A DNA stretch of 64,000 nucleotides from Bordetella sp. H567 (GCF_001704295.1 NZ_CP012334.1:3670084-3734083); one strand, 5' to 3'; numbered from the stretch's first letter, positions 28,533-39,487 are shown. The notes: generated by a model from the sequence alone, not told the origin. Program-made: numbers and translations.

Positions 28533-29444
28533 TCAACGGTCTCGCAGTACGATGAAATCGGCCAGTTCCGCCAGCCGCGCGCGGCCTTCGCCCAATGGGG
28601 CGAGGGCCTGCAGGGCAACCTGTCGCAAGTCCTGCGCGAAGGCGCGCGCCTGCTCCAGGCCCATCAGTGAAACATAGGTCGGCTTGTTGTCGGCGGCGTC
28701 CTTGCCCGCGGTCTTGCCCAGCTTGCCGGCATCCGCCGTCACGTCCAGGATGTCGTCCACGACCTGGAAGGCCAGGCCGATCGCCTGCGCGTAGTTGTCC
28801 AGGGCCTGGCGGGCGTTGGAGCTGGCCCCCGATACGATGCCGCCCAGGGCCACGCTGACCGCCAGCATGGCCCCTGTCTTCATGCCATGCATGGTCTGCA
28901 AGGCGTCGCGGTCCAGCGCGCGGCCCACGCTTTCCAGGTCGATCGCCTGCCCGCCCGCCATGCCCAGGCTGCCGGAGGCGCGTGCCAGCGCCTGCGTGGC
29001 CTGCACGACCAGTGCGGGCGCGATGGGCATTTCGGACAGCAGCTCGAAAGCCAGCGGCTGCAAGGCGTCGCCCACCAGCATGGCGGTGGCTTCGTCATAC
29101 TGCACATGGGTGGTCGGCCGCCCGCGGCGCAGGGTGTCGTCGTCCATGCAGGGCAGGTCGTCGTGCACCAGCGAATAGGCGTGTATCAATTCCACGGCGG
29201 CCGCCGCGCGGTCCAGCGAGGCCTCCACGGCGGTGGCATGGCCGCTGATCGGGCAGGCCTGGCCGGCCGCGTAGACCAGCGCGGCGCGCACGCGCTTGCC
29301 GCCGCCCAACACGGCATAGCGCATGGCCTCGTGCAGGCGTGCCGGCACGGCGTCCACGGGCGGCAGGAATTCGTCCAGCGTCCGTTCGACGTGCGCGGCA
29401 CGGTCGCGCAGCCATTCCTGAAAAGCGAGATGCGAGTGCTTCAT
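28533..29444 (-). CDS. ispA: farnesyl diphosphate synthase
   Basis: Polyprenyl synthase of 303 residues making C15 farnesyl diphosphate. The first aspartate-rich motif is DDLPCMDD (95-102), the second is VVDDILD around 235, and [12 protein letters not shown] is near residue 50. It supplies substrate for quinone and undecaprenyl chains and, in this genome, for the HpnCDE squalene enzymes at 1.2-4.3 kb. The ATG overlaps the xseB stop (ATGA). Confidence 0.95.
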   Translation of the reverse strand: MKHSHLAFQEWLRDRAAHVERTLDEFLPPVDAVPARLHEAMRYAVLGGGKRVRAALVYAAGQACPISGHATAVEASLDRAAAAVELIHAYSLVHDDLPCMDDDTLRRGRPTTHVQYDEATAMLVGDALQPLAFELLSEMPIAPALVVQATQALARASGSLGMAGGQAIDLESVGRALDRDALQTMHGMKTGAMLAVSVALGGIVSGASSNARQALDNYAQAIGLAFQVVDDILDVTADAGKLGKTAGKDAADNKPTYVSLMGLEQARAFAQDLRQVALQALAPLGEGRARLAELADFIVLRDR

Positions 29445-29728
29445 CCGTTCGATTCGTCATCCAGCGCGCCGGGATCCAGCGGACGCAGCAGGTCGCCTTC
29501 CAAGACACGTACCTGCTGTTCGGCCTGCGCCAGGCGTTCCTGGCAAATGCGGGTGAGCTCCACGCCGCGGCGATAGGCCGCCAGCGACTCTTCCAGCGGA
29601 AGGGAACCGTCTTCCATGGCGGCGACGAGGGCTTCGAGTTGGGCCAGGGCGGTCTCGAAATCCTGCGGCAGCGCGGAAGCGGCGCGGCTCGCGGTTGCGT
29701 TTTCCGCATCGGGTCGGCTGGCGGGCAT
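29441..29728 (-). CDS. xseB: exodeoxyribonuclease VII small subunit
   Basis: Small subunit of exonuclease VII, about 95 residues, which binds the XseA coiled coil in single-strand DNA degradation. The conserved core is [26 protein letters not shown] followed by AYRRGVEL. The start at 29728 (MPASRPDA) is the most reasonable in a frame that stays open upstream. The first 25 residues are a variable leader. Its stop overlaps the ispA start. Confidence 0.93.
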   Translation of the reverse strand: MPASRPDAENATASRAASALPQDFETALAQLEALVAAMEDGSLPLEESLAAYRRGVELTRICQERLAQAEQQVRVLEGDLLRPLDPGALDDESNG

Positions 29729-29973
29729 TGGGGAATCGTCGCGCGGATCGGCTTGCGTGGGGGCCAAGCGTGTCTCCGGTAAGGCTGGCTGTGGATAATC
29801 CTGGAATTGTACGAGATCGCGAACCCTGGCCCCAGGGCATCCCCGATTGCGTTCGGGGCCGGCCCTTCCTATAGTCGGCGCCTTGGGGGTTGCATCGGCC
29901 CGCGTCGTCGCGGCCCGCGGACCGATGAGCACTGCCCGTGGCCGCGCCCGGAACGAACAACAAGGGGATCACC

Positions 29974-30939
29974 ATGCTTTTCTGGGGCAAGCTTATCGCG
30001 GCGGCCACGCTGGCCGCCGCCTGCGCGGCCGTGCAGGCGCAAACCTATCCGTCCCGTCCCGTCAAGGTCGTATCGCCCTTCCCGGCCGGCGGCGCCACGG
30101 ATGTCCTGACGCGACTGTTGGCCGAGCGCATGGGCAAGGACCTGGGAGTGGCCATGGTGGTGGAAAACCGCGCGGGCGCCGGCACCAGCATCGGCGCCTC
30201 TTTCGTCCAGCGCGAACCGGCCGACGGCTACACCATCCTGATGGCCACCAACTCGACACTGGTCACCAACCGCTATCTGTACAAGGAACTGCCCTACGAC
30301 CCGGACGGATTCGAACCCATCGGCATGGTCGGCGTCGGCCCGCTGGTGCTCTTGTCCAGTCCCAAGGCGCCGTTCAGCAATACCAAGGAGCTGGTCGACT
30401 ACGCGCGCCAGCACCCTGGCAAGGTGACCTTCGCCACCTTTGGCCCCGGCACCTCGTCCCACCTGGCCGCCGAGCAGTTCAAGAGCCTGACCGGCACCGA
30501 CATGCTGCATGTTCCCTTCAAGGGCGCCACGCAGGCCCTGCCGGCCCTGATTTCGGGCGACGTCGATATCTTCTTCGATATGGTGGCGACCGGGATGCCG
30601 CAGGCGGACGCCGGTAAGGTCAAGGTCTTCGGCATCACCAGCCCGCGGCGCCTGGACAGCGAGCCCCAGCTCGCCACCCTGGCTGAGCAGGGCTACCCGC
30701 AATTCGACATCACGGCCTGGTTCAGCTTCGTCGCGCCGCCGCACACGCCCGCGCAAGCGTTGGCAAAGTTGCGCGCCGCGCTGGCCGATGCGCTGAAGGA
30801 CGAAACAGTGCGCAAGAAAATGCTGGACATGGGCATACAACCGGCTTCCGGCACGCCCGAAGCCCTGAGCCAGCAGATCGCGGCCGAACGGCCGGTGATA
30901 CAGAAACTGGTACGGCAGGCCAACGTGGTTCTGCAATAA
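29974..30939 (+). CDS. Bug/TctC-family periplasmic solute receptor
   Basis: Tripartite-tricarboxylate-type solute-binding protein of 321 residues. A Sec signal peptide (hydrophobic AAATLAAACAAV, cleavage after AQA) is followed by the family blocks YPSRPVKVVSPFPAGGATDVLTR, VENRAGAGTSIGASFV, FGPGTSSHLAAE and LHVPFKGATQALPAL. AAGGGG precedes the ATG at 29974. Bordetella genomes hold many such orphan receptors, most with unknown carboxylate ligands. No TctA/TctB membrane genes are adjacent. Confidence 0.92.
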   Translation: MLFWGKLIAAATLAAACAAVQAQTYPSRPVKVVSPFPAGGATDVLTRLLAERMGKDLGVAMVVENRAGAGTSIGASFVQREPADGYTILMATNSTLVTNRYLYKELPYDPDGFEPIGMVGVGPLVLLSSPKAPFSNTKELVDYARQHPGKVTFATFGPGTSSHLAAEQFKSLTGTDMLHVPFKGATQALPALISGDVDIFFDMVATGMPQADAGKVKVFGITSPRRLDSEPQLATLAEQGYPQFDITAWFSFVAPPHTPAQALAKLRAALADALKDETVRKKMLDMGIQPASGTPEALSQQIAAERPVIQKLVRQANVVLQ

Positions 30940-31016
30940 GTCATGCAATAAACATCTTCTGAACGCCATCGCGGGTTCTTCAGGTTGCCACACGGGCGCG
31001 CTTGTAGCGGCTGGGG

Positions 31017-31095
31017 TACAATCGCTTTGTAATTTCGATCGGCCAGACCGATTTTTCTTCGCGCCAGAACGGATTCGTGCCGTCCTGGCTTTTTT
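31017..31095 (+). promoter_or_regulatory. probable promoter and attenuator-like leader of the Rieske gene
   Basis: A TACAAT -10-like hexamer (31017-31022) is followed by two stem-loops, each ending in a T-run. One is ATCGG/CCGAT (31038-31052, then TTTTC). The other is a 10-bp stem with one mismatch (31063-31072 with 31080-31089) followed by T6 (31090-31095). The second ends 18 bp before the Rieske ATG. The 5' arm of the second hairpin (GCCAGAACGG) is nearly repeated inside the first (GCCAGACCG), so alternative pairing is possible. Confidence 0.5.
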
Positions 31096-31113
31096 ATCCG
31101 AGCGGAGGGAATC

Positions 31114-32271
31114 ATGACCGACATTGGTCGGATGGCGCAGTTCGTGCCAGCTCGCACCCAGCTACCCGTCAGCGCATATTTTGACGAAGCCCGCTTCAAG
31201 CGCGAGCAAGAACTCATTTTCAAACAATCCGCGCTTTACGTCGGCCACCGCAAAATGGTGCCAGAAGTCGGCGATTGGCGTACGCTGGTCCAGGAAAAAG
31301 GTGGACGTGCCCTTGTCCATACGCCCCAGGGGGTAGAACTCATCTCAAATGTCTGCCGCCACCGCCAGGCCTTGATGCTGGGCGGCGTGGCGGGCAATGT
31401 CGCGGGCAGCGCCAACACGGCCGGCAATCTCCGCGCGACGGGGGGCAATATCGTCTGCCCCCTGCATCGCTGGACCTACAGCGCCCAAGGCGAGCTGCTG
31501 GGCGCGCCGCAGTTCGACAGCACGCCCTGCGCGAAGCTGGACCGCTTCCGCCTGCGCGACTGCCACGGCCTGCTGTTCGAAGGCCAGCGCGATCCCCTGC
31601 AGGATATCGGCGGCCTGTTCGCGCGGCCCGAGTTCGATTTCGGCGACTATGTGCTGGACCGCGTCCAGATCCACCAGTGCAACTACAACTGGAAGACCTT
31701 CATCGAGGTCTACCTGGAGGACTATCACGTCGGTCCCTTCCACCCCGGCCTGGGCCGCTTCGTCACCTGCGACGACCTCGCCTGGGACTTCGGTTCCTGG
31801 CACAGCGTGCAGCGCGTGGGCGTACACCAGGCCCTGGCCAATCCGGGCTCGGACGTCTACCGCGCCTGGCATAACCGGGTGCTGGACTTCCGCCAGGGCG
31901 AAACGCCGGATTTCGGGGCCATCTGGGCAACCTACTTCCCCACGCACATGATCGAGGTCTACCCGCACGTGCTGGTGCTGTCCACGCTGCATCCCCGCGG
32001 TCCGCAGGACACCTTGAACGTGGTGGAGTTCTATTACCCGGAAGAAATCGTCGCCTTCGAACGCGAATTCGTCGAGGCGCAGCAAGCCGCCTATATGGAA
32101 ACCGCGGGGGAGGACGACGAAATCGCCGAACGGATGGACGCCGGCCGCAGGGCGCTGCATGAACGGGGCGTGACCGAAGCCGGGCCGTACCAATCCCCCA
32201 TGGAAGCCGGCATGCAGCACTTCCACGAATGGTACCGCCGCGTCATGGCGGAAACCGACCCGCATCCGTGA
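31114..32271 (+). CDS. Rieske [2Fe-2S] ring-hydroxylating oxygenase, alpha subunit
   Basis: Oxygenase alpha subunit of 385 residues. The Rieske ligands are C81, H83 (CRHRQA) and C115, H118 (CPLHRWTY). They are separated by 31 residues, longer than the roughly 17 usual in this family, because of a Gly/Ala-rich insert. The mononuclear iron site is visible as NWKTFIEVYLEDYHVGPFH with H205 and H210. No reductase, ferredoxin or beta-subunit gene is adjacent, so the electron donor and substrate are unknown. A GGAGGGA ribosome site precedes the ATG, directly after a terminator-like hairpin. Confidence 0.9.
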   Translation: MTDIGRMAQFVPARTQLPVSAYFDEARFKREQELIFKQSALYVGHRKMVPEVGDWRTLVQEKGGRALVHTPQGVELISNVCRHRQALMLGGVAGNVAGSANTAGNLRATGGNIVCPLHRWTYSAQGELLGAPQFDSTPCAKLDRFRLRDCHGLLFEGQRDPLQDIGGLFARPEFDFGDYVLDRVQIHQCNYNWKTFIEVYLEDYHVGPFHPGLGRFVTCDDLAWDFGSWHSVQRVGVHQALANPGSDVYRAWHNRVLDFRQGETPDFGAIWATYFPTHMIEVYPHVLVLSTLHPRGPQDTLNVVEFYYPEEIVAFEREFVEAQQAAYMETAGEDDEIAERMDAGRRALHERGVTEAGPYQSPMEAGMQHFHEWYRRVMAETDPHP

Positions 32272-32295
32272 CGCCAACCCGCCCGCGGTTGAACG

Positions 32296-32330
32296 AATAA
32301 AGGCGCCATGAATTTCATGGCGCCTTTATT
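32296..32330. terminator. bidirectional intrinsic terminator
   Basis: A perfect 17-bp inverted repeat (AATAAAGGCGCCATGAA and its complement) around a single T lies between the Rieske gene and the convergent sulfurtransferase gene. The A/T-rich outer ends supply U-runs on both strands, so it can terminate both transcripts. Confidence 0.9.
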
Positions 32331-32342
32331 TTCTGCCGCCGG

Positions 32343-32393
32343 GCCGCCCCAAGGCAGAAACGGCCCCCTTGGGGGGCAGCAAGCCGCCCCAAG
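32343..32393. repeat. GC-rich intergenic palindrome with direct repeat
   Basis: CCCCAAGG (32347-32354) pairs with CCTTGGGG (32367-32374), and GCCGCCCCAAG occurs twice (32343-32353 and 32383-32393). It resembles the short palindromic intergenic repeats common in Bordetella and Achromobacter genomes, as I recall them. It lies just outside the sulfurtransferase stop. Confidence 0.55.
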
Positions 32394-32402
32394 TAAAGCC
32401 GA

Positions 32403-33254
32403 TCAGCCCTTTTCCCGCGGCCGGGAAGGATCGCTAATCCACTCGCTCCAGGAACCCGGGTACAGGCGCGAACCGCTCAACCCCGCGACTTCCATCGCGA
32501 AGAGATTGGCAGAAGCCGTAATGCCGGAGCCGCATTGGTGCACGATGGACGACGGTGTGCGGTCGCCCAGGACGGCCTGGAATTCCTGCCGCAGTTGCGC
32601 CGGCGACTTGAATCGCCCGTCGGCGTCCAGGTTGTCGGTGTACGGCCGGTTCAGTGCGCCGGGTATGCGGCCGGCCTCCGGGTCGATCGGTTCGACTTCG
32701 CCTCGATAGCGGGCGGCCGCGCGCGCGTCGACCACGGTAAAGTCCTTGGTGCGCAGGTTGGCCAATACGGCCGCGGCATCCACCGCTTCGACCAGGGACG
32801 GCCGCGGCGATGCACCACCACCCGACGCCGGCGCGGGCGCCGGCCCGCTTTCGACAGGCAAGCCGGCCGCCGTCCACGCCTGCCACCCACCGTCCAATAC
32901 CGTGGCACGGTCATGCCCGATCCAGCGCAGCAGCCACCACAGATGCGCCGCATACTGGCCGCCGCTGGCGTCGTAGCCCACCACCAGCGTGTCCGGGCCG
33001 ACGCCATGGGCAGCCATCAGGTCTGCCAGCGCGGCGCGATCGGGCAGCGGATGACGGCCGTTGCGCCCCGTATGCGCGCCGGCCAGCTCGCGTTCGTTGT
33101 CCAGGAAACGCGCGCCGGCGATGTGCGACGCCTCGAACTGCCGCCGGCCGGCAGCGAAATCGCCCAGGTCGTGGCGCACATCGAACACACGCACGTCGGC
33201 GTCATTCAACCGGCCCGCCAGCTGCGAGACGGACATCAAGGTCATCGAAGTCAT
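32403..33254 (-). CDS. sseA: 3-mercaptopyruvate sulfurtransferase
   Basis: Two-domain rhodanese of 283 residues. The active-site loop CGSGITAS (C241) has the CGSG form typical of mercaptopyruvate sulfurtransferases, rather than the CRKG form of thiosulfate sulfurtransferases. DVRHDLGD and VVDARAAARYRGEVEPIDPEAGRIPGA mark the two rhodanese repeats. It transfers sulfur from 3-mercaptopyruvate to thiols or cyanide. The ATG overlaps the stop of the upstream EamA-family permease gene (ATGA). The frame continues upstream inside that gene but is not coding there. Confidence 0.92.
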   Translation of the reverse strand: MTSMTLMSVSQLAGRLNDADVRVFDVRHDLGDFAAGRRQFEASHIAGARFLDNERELAGAHTGRNGRHPLPDRAALADLMAAHGVGPDTLVVGYDASGGQYAAHLWWLLRWIGHDRATVLDGGWQAWTAAGLPVESGPAPAPASGGGASPRPSLVEAVDAAAVLANLRTKDFTVVDARAAARYRGEVEPIDPEAGRIPGALNRPYTDNLDADGRFKSPAQLRQEFQAVLGDRTPSSIVHQCGSGITASANLFAMEVAGLSGSRLYPGSWSEWISDPSRPREKG

Positions 33255-34132
33255 GCCTGTTTCTCCCGAGTGGACGTGACGGCGGGCCGCGATTCGCGCA
33301 TCGTGCGCCAAATCGACATCAAGCCGGCCGCGATGATCAAACCCATGCCCAGCAGCGCCATATCGTCCAGATGGTCTTGCCAGAATGCCATCCCCAGGAT
33401 GGCCGCGAAAATGATGGTGGTGTACTGCAGCGCCGCCGTCAACAGCGCCGACCCCAGGCCGAAGGCCCGCGTAACGGCCAATTGACCGAACAGGCCCGAC
33501 AGCCCGATGCCGGTCAGCGCGAGATAGCCGGTCAGGTCGGTATCGCCCCAGCCTTCCGAGGCGAGGCCGACCACGCTGCTCAGGCAAACGGCGCAGGAAA
33601 AAAACAGCACGGTCCGCCATTCGGGTTCGCCGATGCGGCCAAGCTGGCGTATCTGCATCATCGCGATCGCCGCCGTGGCCCCCGAGGCCAGGCCCAACAG
33701 CGCCGCCAGCCATTGATCCTGCCCTATGCTGGGGCGCAGGACCGCGATCACGCCAAGAAAGCCCAGCGCCACCGAAAGGATCCGCACGATGTCACGCTGT
33801 GCCCCGCCCCATCCCAGCATCCAGGCGGCAATGAACAAGGGAGAGGTGTAGGTCAGGCTGGTGGCCGTGGCCAGCGGCAAATGCGCCAGCGCGAAAAACC
33901 CCAGCCACATCGAACTGACGCCGGACAGGTTGCGCCAGAAATGGGGTTTCCAGCTACGGGGAACGATGGACTGGCGGCCGGCACGCGCCCACGCCAGCAA
34001 CAGGATCACCGAGGGCAGTCCGCGAAACAGCACGACCTGCGACAGGGACGAGTCATGTTCCGTTGCCAGCTTCACGCAGGAACCCATGATGGCGAACATG
34101 AGGGACGCCAACAACATCCAGAGAGCCTGCAT
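33251..34132 (-). CDS. EamA/DMT-family permease
   Basis: Inner-membrane protein of about 293 residues with ten predicted hydrophobic segments in two EamA repeats. The first ends LTYTSPLFIAAW, and the second has YTTIIFAAILGMAFW. The family exports or imports metabolites such as amino acids or drugs; the substrate is unknown. The ATG at 34132 (MQALWMLLASL) puts a transmembrane helix at the N-terminus; an upstream extension is not hydrophobic. It is coupled to sseA, which hints at a sulfur compound, but this is only context. Confidence 0.87.
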   Translation of the reverse strand: MQALWMLLASLMFAIMGSCVKLATEHDSSLSQVVLFRGLPSVILLLAWARAGRQSIVPRSWKPHFWRNLSGVSSMWLGFFALAHLPLATATSLTYTSPLFIAAWMLGWGGAQRDIVRILSVALGFLGVIAVLRPSIGQDQWLAALLGLASGATAAIAMMQIRQLGRIGEPEWRTVLFFSCAVCLSSVVGLASEGWGDTDLTGYLALTGIGLSGLFGQLAVTRAFGLGSALLTAALQYTTIIFAAILGMAFWQDHLDDMALLGMGLIIAAGLMSIWRTMRESRPAVTSTREKQA

Positions 34133-34314
34133 GGGAAGAACGCCGGGAACCGTAGAGTTGCGGGGAAGCGATACTATACTCGCGGTGGCCCCAGCCCCGC
34201 ATCCATCCGCATCGGCCATATCGTCCGCCGCCCGCGGCCCGGCTCGCGCGCCGAGGAACCTGGACGCGCCGGGGCCGTCAAAGCTACATCGCTCGCAAAG
34301 GGACCATAAAAACC

Positions 34315-35193
34315 ATGAAACGCATTGTTCTGTTCGTGCTTACCAACCTGGCCGTCATGCTCGTGCTGTCGGCCACGCTGCGCATCCTGGGGATCGACCG
34401 CTACCTGACCGCGAACGGGCTGAACATCAACGCCCTGCTCGTCTTCTCCCTGGTCGTCGGCTTCACCGGCGCCATCATTTCGCTGCTTATGAGCAAGCCG
34501 ATGGCCAAGTGGAGCACCGGCGCGCACGTCATCGATCCCAACGCGCCGCGCAGCCAGCGCGAAGCCTGGCTGCTGGATACGGTGCACCAGCTGGCCGACC
34601 GTGCCGGCATCGGCCGCCCGGAGGTCGCGATCTACGAAGGCGCCCCCAATGCCTTCGCCACCGGCGCCTTCAAGAACGACTCACTGGTCGCCGTGAGCAC
34701 GGGGCTGCTGGAGAGCATGACGGAAGAAGAAGTCACCGCGGTACTGGGACACGAGATTGCCCACGTCGCCAACGGCGACATGGTCACGCTGACCCTGATC
34801 CAGGGCGTGGTCAACACCTTCGTGGTATTCCTGGCGCGCGTCGTCGGCTATTTCATCGACAAGGCCGTGTTCCGCAATGAACGGGGCGTGGGCGCCGGCT
34901 ACTACATCACGGTCATCGTCTGCGAGATCCTGTTCGGCATCGCCGCGTCGATCATCGTCGCGTGGTTCTCGCGCCAGCGCGAATACCGCGCCGATGCAGG
35001 CTCCGCGCATCTGCTCAGCTCGCGCGACCCCATGATTCGCGCCCTGGCGCGCCTGGGGGGCCTGGAGCCCGGCGCGCTGCCAAAGTCCTTCGAGGCTTCC
35101 GGCATTACGGGCGGCGGCGCCGTCAGCGCGCTGTTCGCCTCGCACCCGCCCATCCAGGCGCGCATCGCTGCGCTGCAACGCGTGCCCCTGTAA
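34315..35193 (+). CDS. htpX: membrane zinc protease HtpX
   Basis: Inner-membrane M48 metalloprotease of 292 residues that degrades misfolded membrane proteins. Two N-terminal transmembrane segments come first, then the zinc motif HEIAH (146-150), two further hydrophobic stretches and the third ligand in [10 protein letters not shown] (E223). [11 protein letters not shown] is a family signature. An AAAGGGA site precedes the ATG. It is divergent from the EamA-family gene and convergent with sdaA. Confidence 0.96.
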   Translation: MKRIVLFVLTNLAVMLVLSATLRILGIDRYLTANGLNINALLVFSLVVGFTGAIISLLMSKPMAKWSTGAHVIDPNAPRSQREAWLLDTVHQLADRAGIGRPEVAIYEGAPNAFATGAFKNDSLVAVSTGLLESMTEEEVTAVLGHEIAHVANGDMVTLTLIQGVVNTFVVFLARVVGYFIDKAVFRNERGVGAGYYITVIVCEILFGIAASIIVAWFSRQREYRADAGSAHLLSSRDPMIRALARLGGLEPGALPKSFEASGITGGGAVSALFASHPPIQARIAALQRVPL

Positions 35194-35314
35194 ACCGCCG
35201 GACGCGCCGCGGTGGACCGCCGTGGCGCATCCGCGCCAGCCGCTCGCCGCGGCATGGCAGGGCCGGCATGCCGCCGGCCCAGGTCCCGCGCCCGGCCGCG
35301 ATGCGACCCGACGC

Positions 35315-36706
<1,392 letters not shown>

Positions 36707-36935
36707 GATGGCTCCACAGACTGGCTATCCGGAAACCCGCGTCCCGGCACATCGCTATGATAGCCCCGTGGCTGCCGCGCGATCGGGCGGCAGCGAGGTC
36801 TCGCCTGAACGATGGATGAGAACGTTTTCAACGTCTCCGTCCCCAAGGCGTGGAACCGTGCGATCATTGACGCTGGCCCGCGCGGCCCCAGACGGTTCGC
36901 TTTCCTACTTCAACACTCGCCCCTGAAACCGACCT

Positions 36936-38597
36936 ATGTCCGGAACCCTGACGCTGCTCGACTTTGCCGGCTATGTGGCCCTGCTGCTCTGGGGTGTCCA
37001 TATGGTCCAGACCGGCGTGCAGCGGGCATTCGGCGCGGCGCTCGGGGCTGTGCTGGGCCGGGCCCTGGGAACTCGCCTGCGCGCCTTCGCCGCAGGCCTG
37101 GGCATCACCGCGGCCTTGCAAAGCAGTACCGCCACCGGCTTGATGATCACCGGTTTCGCCGCCGGCGGGGTGGTCGGCCTCGTGCCCGCCTTGTCCGCCA
37201 TGCTGGGCGCCAACGTAGGCACCACCCTGATCGTCCAGCTGCTGTCCTTCGACCTGACAGCGCTGGCGCCCATCCTGATCCTGTTCGGCGTGTGGATGTT
37301 CCGCCGCTATCCGCCGGGGCGCACGCGCGACCTGGGCCGTGTGTTCATCGGCCTGGGCTTGCTGCTGATCTCGCTGCATTCCCTGGTCGACCTCTTCGCC
37401 CCTTTCCAGAACGCACCGTTGCTGCGCATCCTGCTGCAGGCGCTGGGCAGCCAGCCGGTCGCCGCGATGCTGGTCGCCGCCGGCCTGACCTGGGCGGCGC
37501 ACTCCAGCGTGGCCGTGGTGGTCCTGTTGATGTCGATGGCCTCGCACAACCTGGTCGCGCCGGACGCGGCCTACGCCATGGTGCTGGGCGCGAACCTGGG
37601 CACGGCCATCAATCCCATAATCGAAGGCGTCACGGGCGACGATCCCGCGGCCCGCCGGCTGCCCCTGGGCAATCTGCTGACGCGCGTCGCCGGCGTGGTC
37701 ATCGGCCTCGTGCTGCTGCCCTGGGTCGGCCCCTGGATGACGCAGCTCTCGGAGGACCCGGCACGCGCGGTCGCCAACTTTCATACGCTGTTCAATGCCG
37801 TCGTCGCGCTGGCCTTCCTGCCGCTGCTGGTGCCCTATGCCGCGTTATTGACGCGCTGGCTGCCCAAGCGCATCGACCCGGACGATCCCGCGCGGCCGCA
37901 ATACCTGGACGAATCGGCGCATGACATTCCCGCGGTGGCCCTGGGCAATGCATCGCGCGAAGCCCTGCGAATGGCCGATATGCTGCAGACCCTGCTGGCG
38001 CTCGCACGGGCCGGCTACAAGCGCGACAACCGGCATCGGCTGCCGCAGGCCAAGCAGTTGGACATCGCGATGGACAAGCTGGAAACCGCGATCACGCTGT
38101 ACCTGGCTACCCTGGACCGAGAAAGCATGACCAGCGACGACGTCCAGCGCATGGAGGAAATCCTGGCCTTCACCAGCAATATCGGCCATGCCGCCGACAT
38201 CACGCACGGCGGCCTGTTGAGCCATGCCACCCGCCTGCGCAAGCAGGGTTGGACGCTGGCACCGGAACAGCGCGAGCAACTGGACGAGTCCCTAGGACAT
38301 CTGTTGACCAACGAACGGCGCGCGGCGGCACTGTTCGTGAACGCCGACCTGCGCCAGGCGCGCGCGCTGGCCGGCGAAAAGGAAAGCTTTCGCGCGCTGG
38401 AAGTCCAGGCCGCCGAAGCCCATCTGCAGAAAATGAAATCCGGCCAGGTCGAGGAAGCGGAAATCGGCCAGCTGTACCTGGACATCCTGCGCGATGTGAA
38501 GGGCGTGAATTCCTACCTGGTCGGGGCGGCGGCGTACCCCGTGCTGGCAAAGGAAGGCGAACTGCTGCCCAGCCGCCTGCGCGAATCGGCGAACTGA
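36936..38597 (+). CDS. Na/Pi-cotransporter II family protein with PhoU-like C-terminus
   Basis: Membrane protein of 553 residues. The first 310 residues hold paired NptA-type repeats with the QSS motif (ALQSSTATGLM) and its counterpart (THSS-like AAHSSVAVVVLLMS), plus GANLGTAINP. The C-terminal 220 residues are a helical PhoU-like domain. These proteins take up phosphate with sodium or regulate phosphate efflux. The ribosome site is weak. The 229 bp upstream contain no recognisable gene. Confidence 0.92.
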   Translation: MSGTLTLLDFAGYVALLLWGVHMVQTGVQRAFGAALGAVLGRALGTRLRAFAAGLGITAALQSSTATGLMITGFAAGGVVGLVPALSAMLGANVGTTLIVQLLSFDLTALAPILILFGVWMFRRYPPGRTRDLGRVFIGLGLLLISLHSLVDLFAPFQNAPLLRILLQALGSQPVAAMLVAAGLTWAAHSSVAVVVLLMSMASHNLVAPDAAYAMVLGANLGTAINPIIEGVTGDDPAARRLPLGNLLTRVAGVVIGLVLLPWVGPWMTQLSEDPARAVANFHTLFNAVVALAFLPLLVPYAALLTRWLPKRIDPDDPARPQYLDESAHDIPAVALGNASREALRMADMLQTLLALARAGYKRDNRHRLPQAKQLDIAMDKLETAITLYLATLDRESMTSDDVQRMEEILAFTSNIGHAADITHGGLLSHATRLRKQGWTLAPEQREQLDESLGHLLTNERRAAALFVNADLRQARALAGEKESFRALEVQAAEAHLQKMKSGQVEEAEIGQLYLDILRDVKGVNSYLVGAAAYPVLAKEGELLPSRLRESAN

Positions 38598-38653
38598 CGT
38601 CCCGCGCCGCCGCCCACGCGCGGATTGGGAACCGGGGCCCGCCTTCGCAACCC

Positions 38654-38675
38654 GCGCCGGATCTACAGCCGGCGC
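38654..38675. terminator. GC hairpin between convergent genes
   Basis: GCGCCGG and CCGGCGC form a perfect 7-bp stem with an 8-base loop between the Na/Pi transporter and the convergent hydrolase. There is no T-run, so the terminator role is only likely from its position. Confidence 0.4.
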
Positions 38676-38695
38676 CGCTGGTCCGGAGCCGCGCC

Positions 38696-39487
38696 TTACT
38701 TCAAGTACTGCGCGAACCAGTCCCGCATCTTCTGCCAGCCGTCCTTGGCATCCTGCGGGTTATAGCTGGGGCGGTAGTCCGCCAGGAAGGCGTGGCCGGA
38801 ATCGGGATAGACCACCATCTTCGATGCCTTGGCATGTTCGTTGCCCTCGGCCAGCCGCTGCTTCATGGTCTCGACGTCTTCGAGCGGAATGCTGGTGTCC
38901 TTGGCGCCATACAGTCCCAGCACCGGGCCATGCAGCTCCTTGGTCACGTCCACGGCGTTGCGCTTGATCAGCGGTCCGTGGCCCTGTGTCAGCTTGCCGT
39001 ACCACGCGACGCCGGCTTTCACCTTGGGGCTGTAGGCGGTGTACATCCACGTGATGCGTCCACCCCAGCAGAAACCCGTGACTCCCACCCGGTTGCCGTC
39101 CCCGCCATGCTGGGCGGCCCAGGCCACGCTGGCGTCCAGGTCGGCCATCACCTGCTCGTCCGGCACCTTGGCCACGATGTCCTGGATGAGCTTGGGGATA
39201 TCGGTATAGGCGGACGCGTCGCCCTGGCGCTCGTACAAATTGACGGCAATGGCGAAGTAGCCCTCCTTCGCCAGGCGGCGGCACAGGTCCTGGATATGTT
39301 CGTGTATGCCGAAGATTTCCTGCACCACGCACACGATGGGCACGTCGGTCTTGCCCTCCGGCGATGCGTAGTAGGCGGAAATCGTGCCGTCCTTGACCGG
39401 CAGATCGATCAGGCCGTGCGTCAGGCCCTGCGGGCTGGTATGGATGGCCGTGTCCTGCACGGTTCCTGCGGCGGGCGAAAAACTCAT
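38696..39487 (-). CDS. dienelactone hydrolase family protein
   Basis: Alpha/beta hydrolase of 263 residues. The nucleophile is C140 in TGFCWGGR, the acidic partner lies in YGAKDTSIP, the histidine is in DSGHAF, and the helper glutamate lies in VQEIFG. True dienelactone hydrolases open chlorocatechol-derived lactones, but many family members, including this isolated one, have unknown esters as substrates. An AGAGGA site precedes the ATG at 39487; the 15-residue upstream extension in frame is not conserved. Confidence 0.9.
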   Translation of the reverse strand: MSFSPAAGTVQDTAIHTSPQGLTHGLIDLPVKDGTISAYYASPEGKTDVPIVCVVQEIFGIHEHIQDLCRRLAKEGYFAIAVNLYERQGDASAYTDIPKLIQDIVAKVPDEQVMADLDASVAWAAQHGGDGNRVGVTGFCWGGRITWMYTAYSPKVKAGVAWYGKLTQGHGPLIKRNAVDVTKELHGPVLGLYGAKDTSIPLEDVETMKQRLAEGNEHAKASKMVVYPDSGHAFLADYRPSYNPQDAKDGWQKMRDWFAQYLK

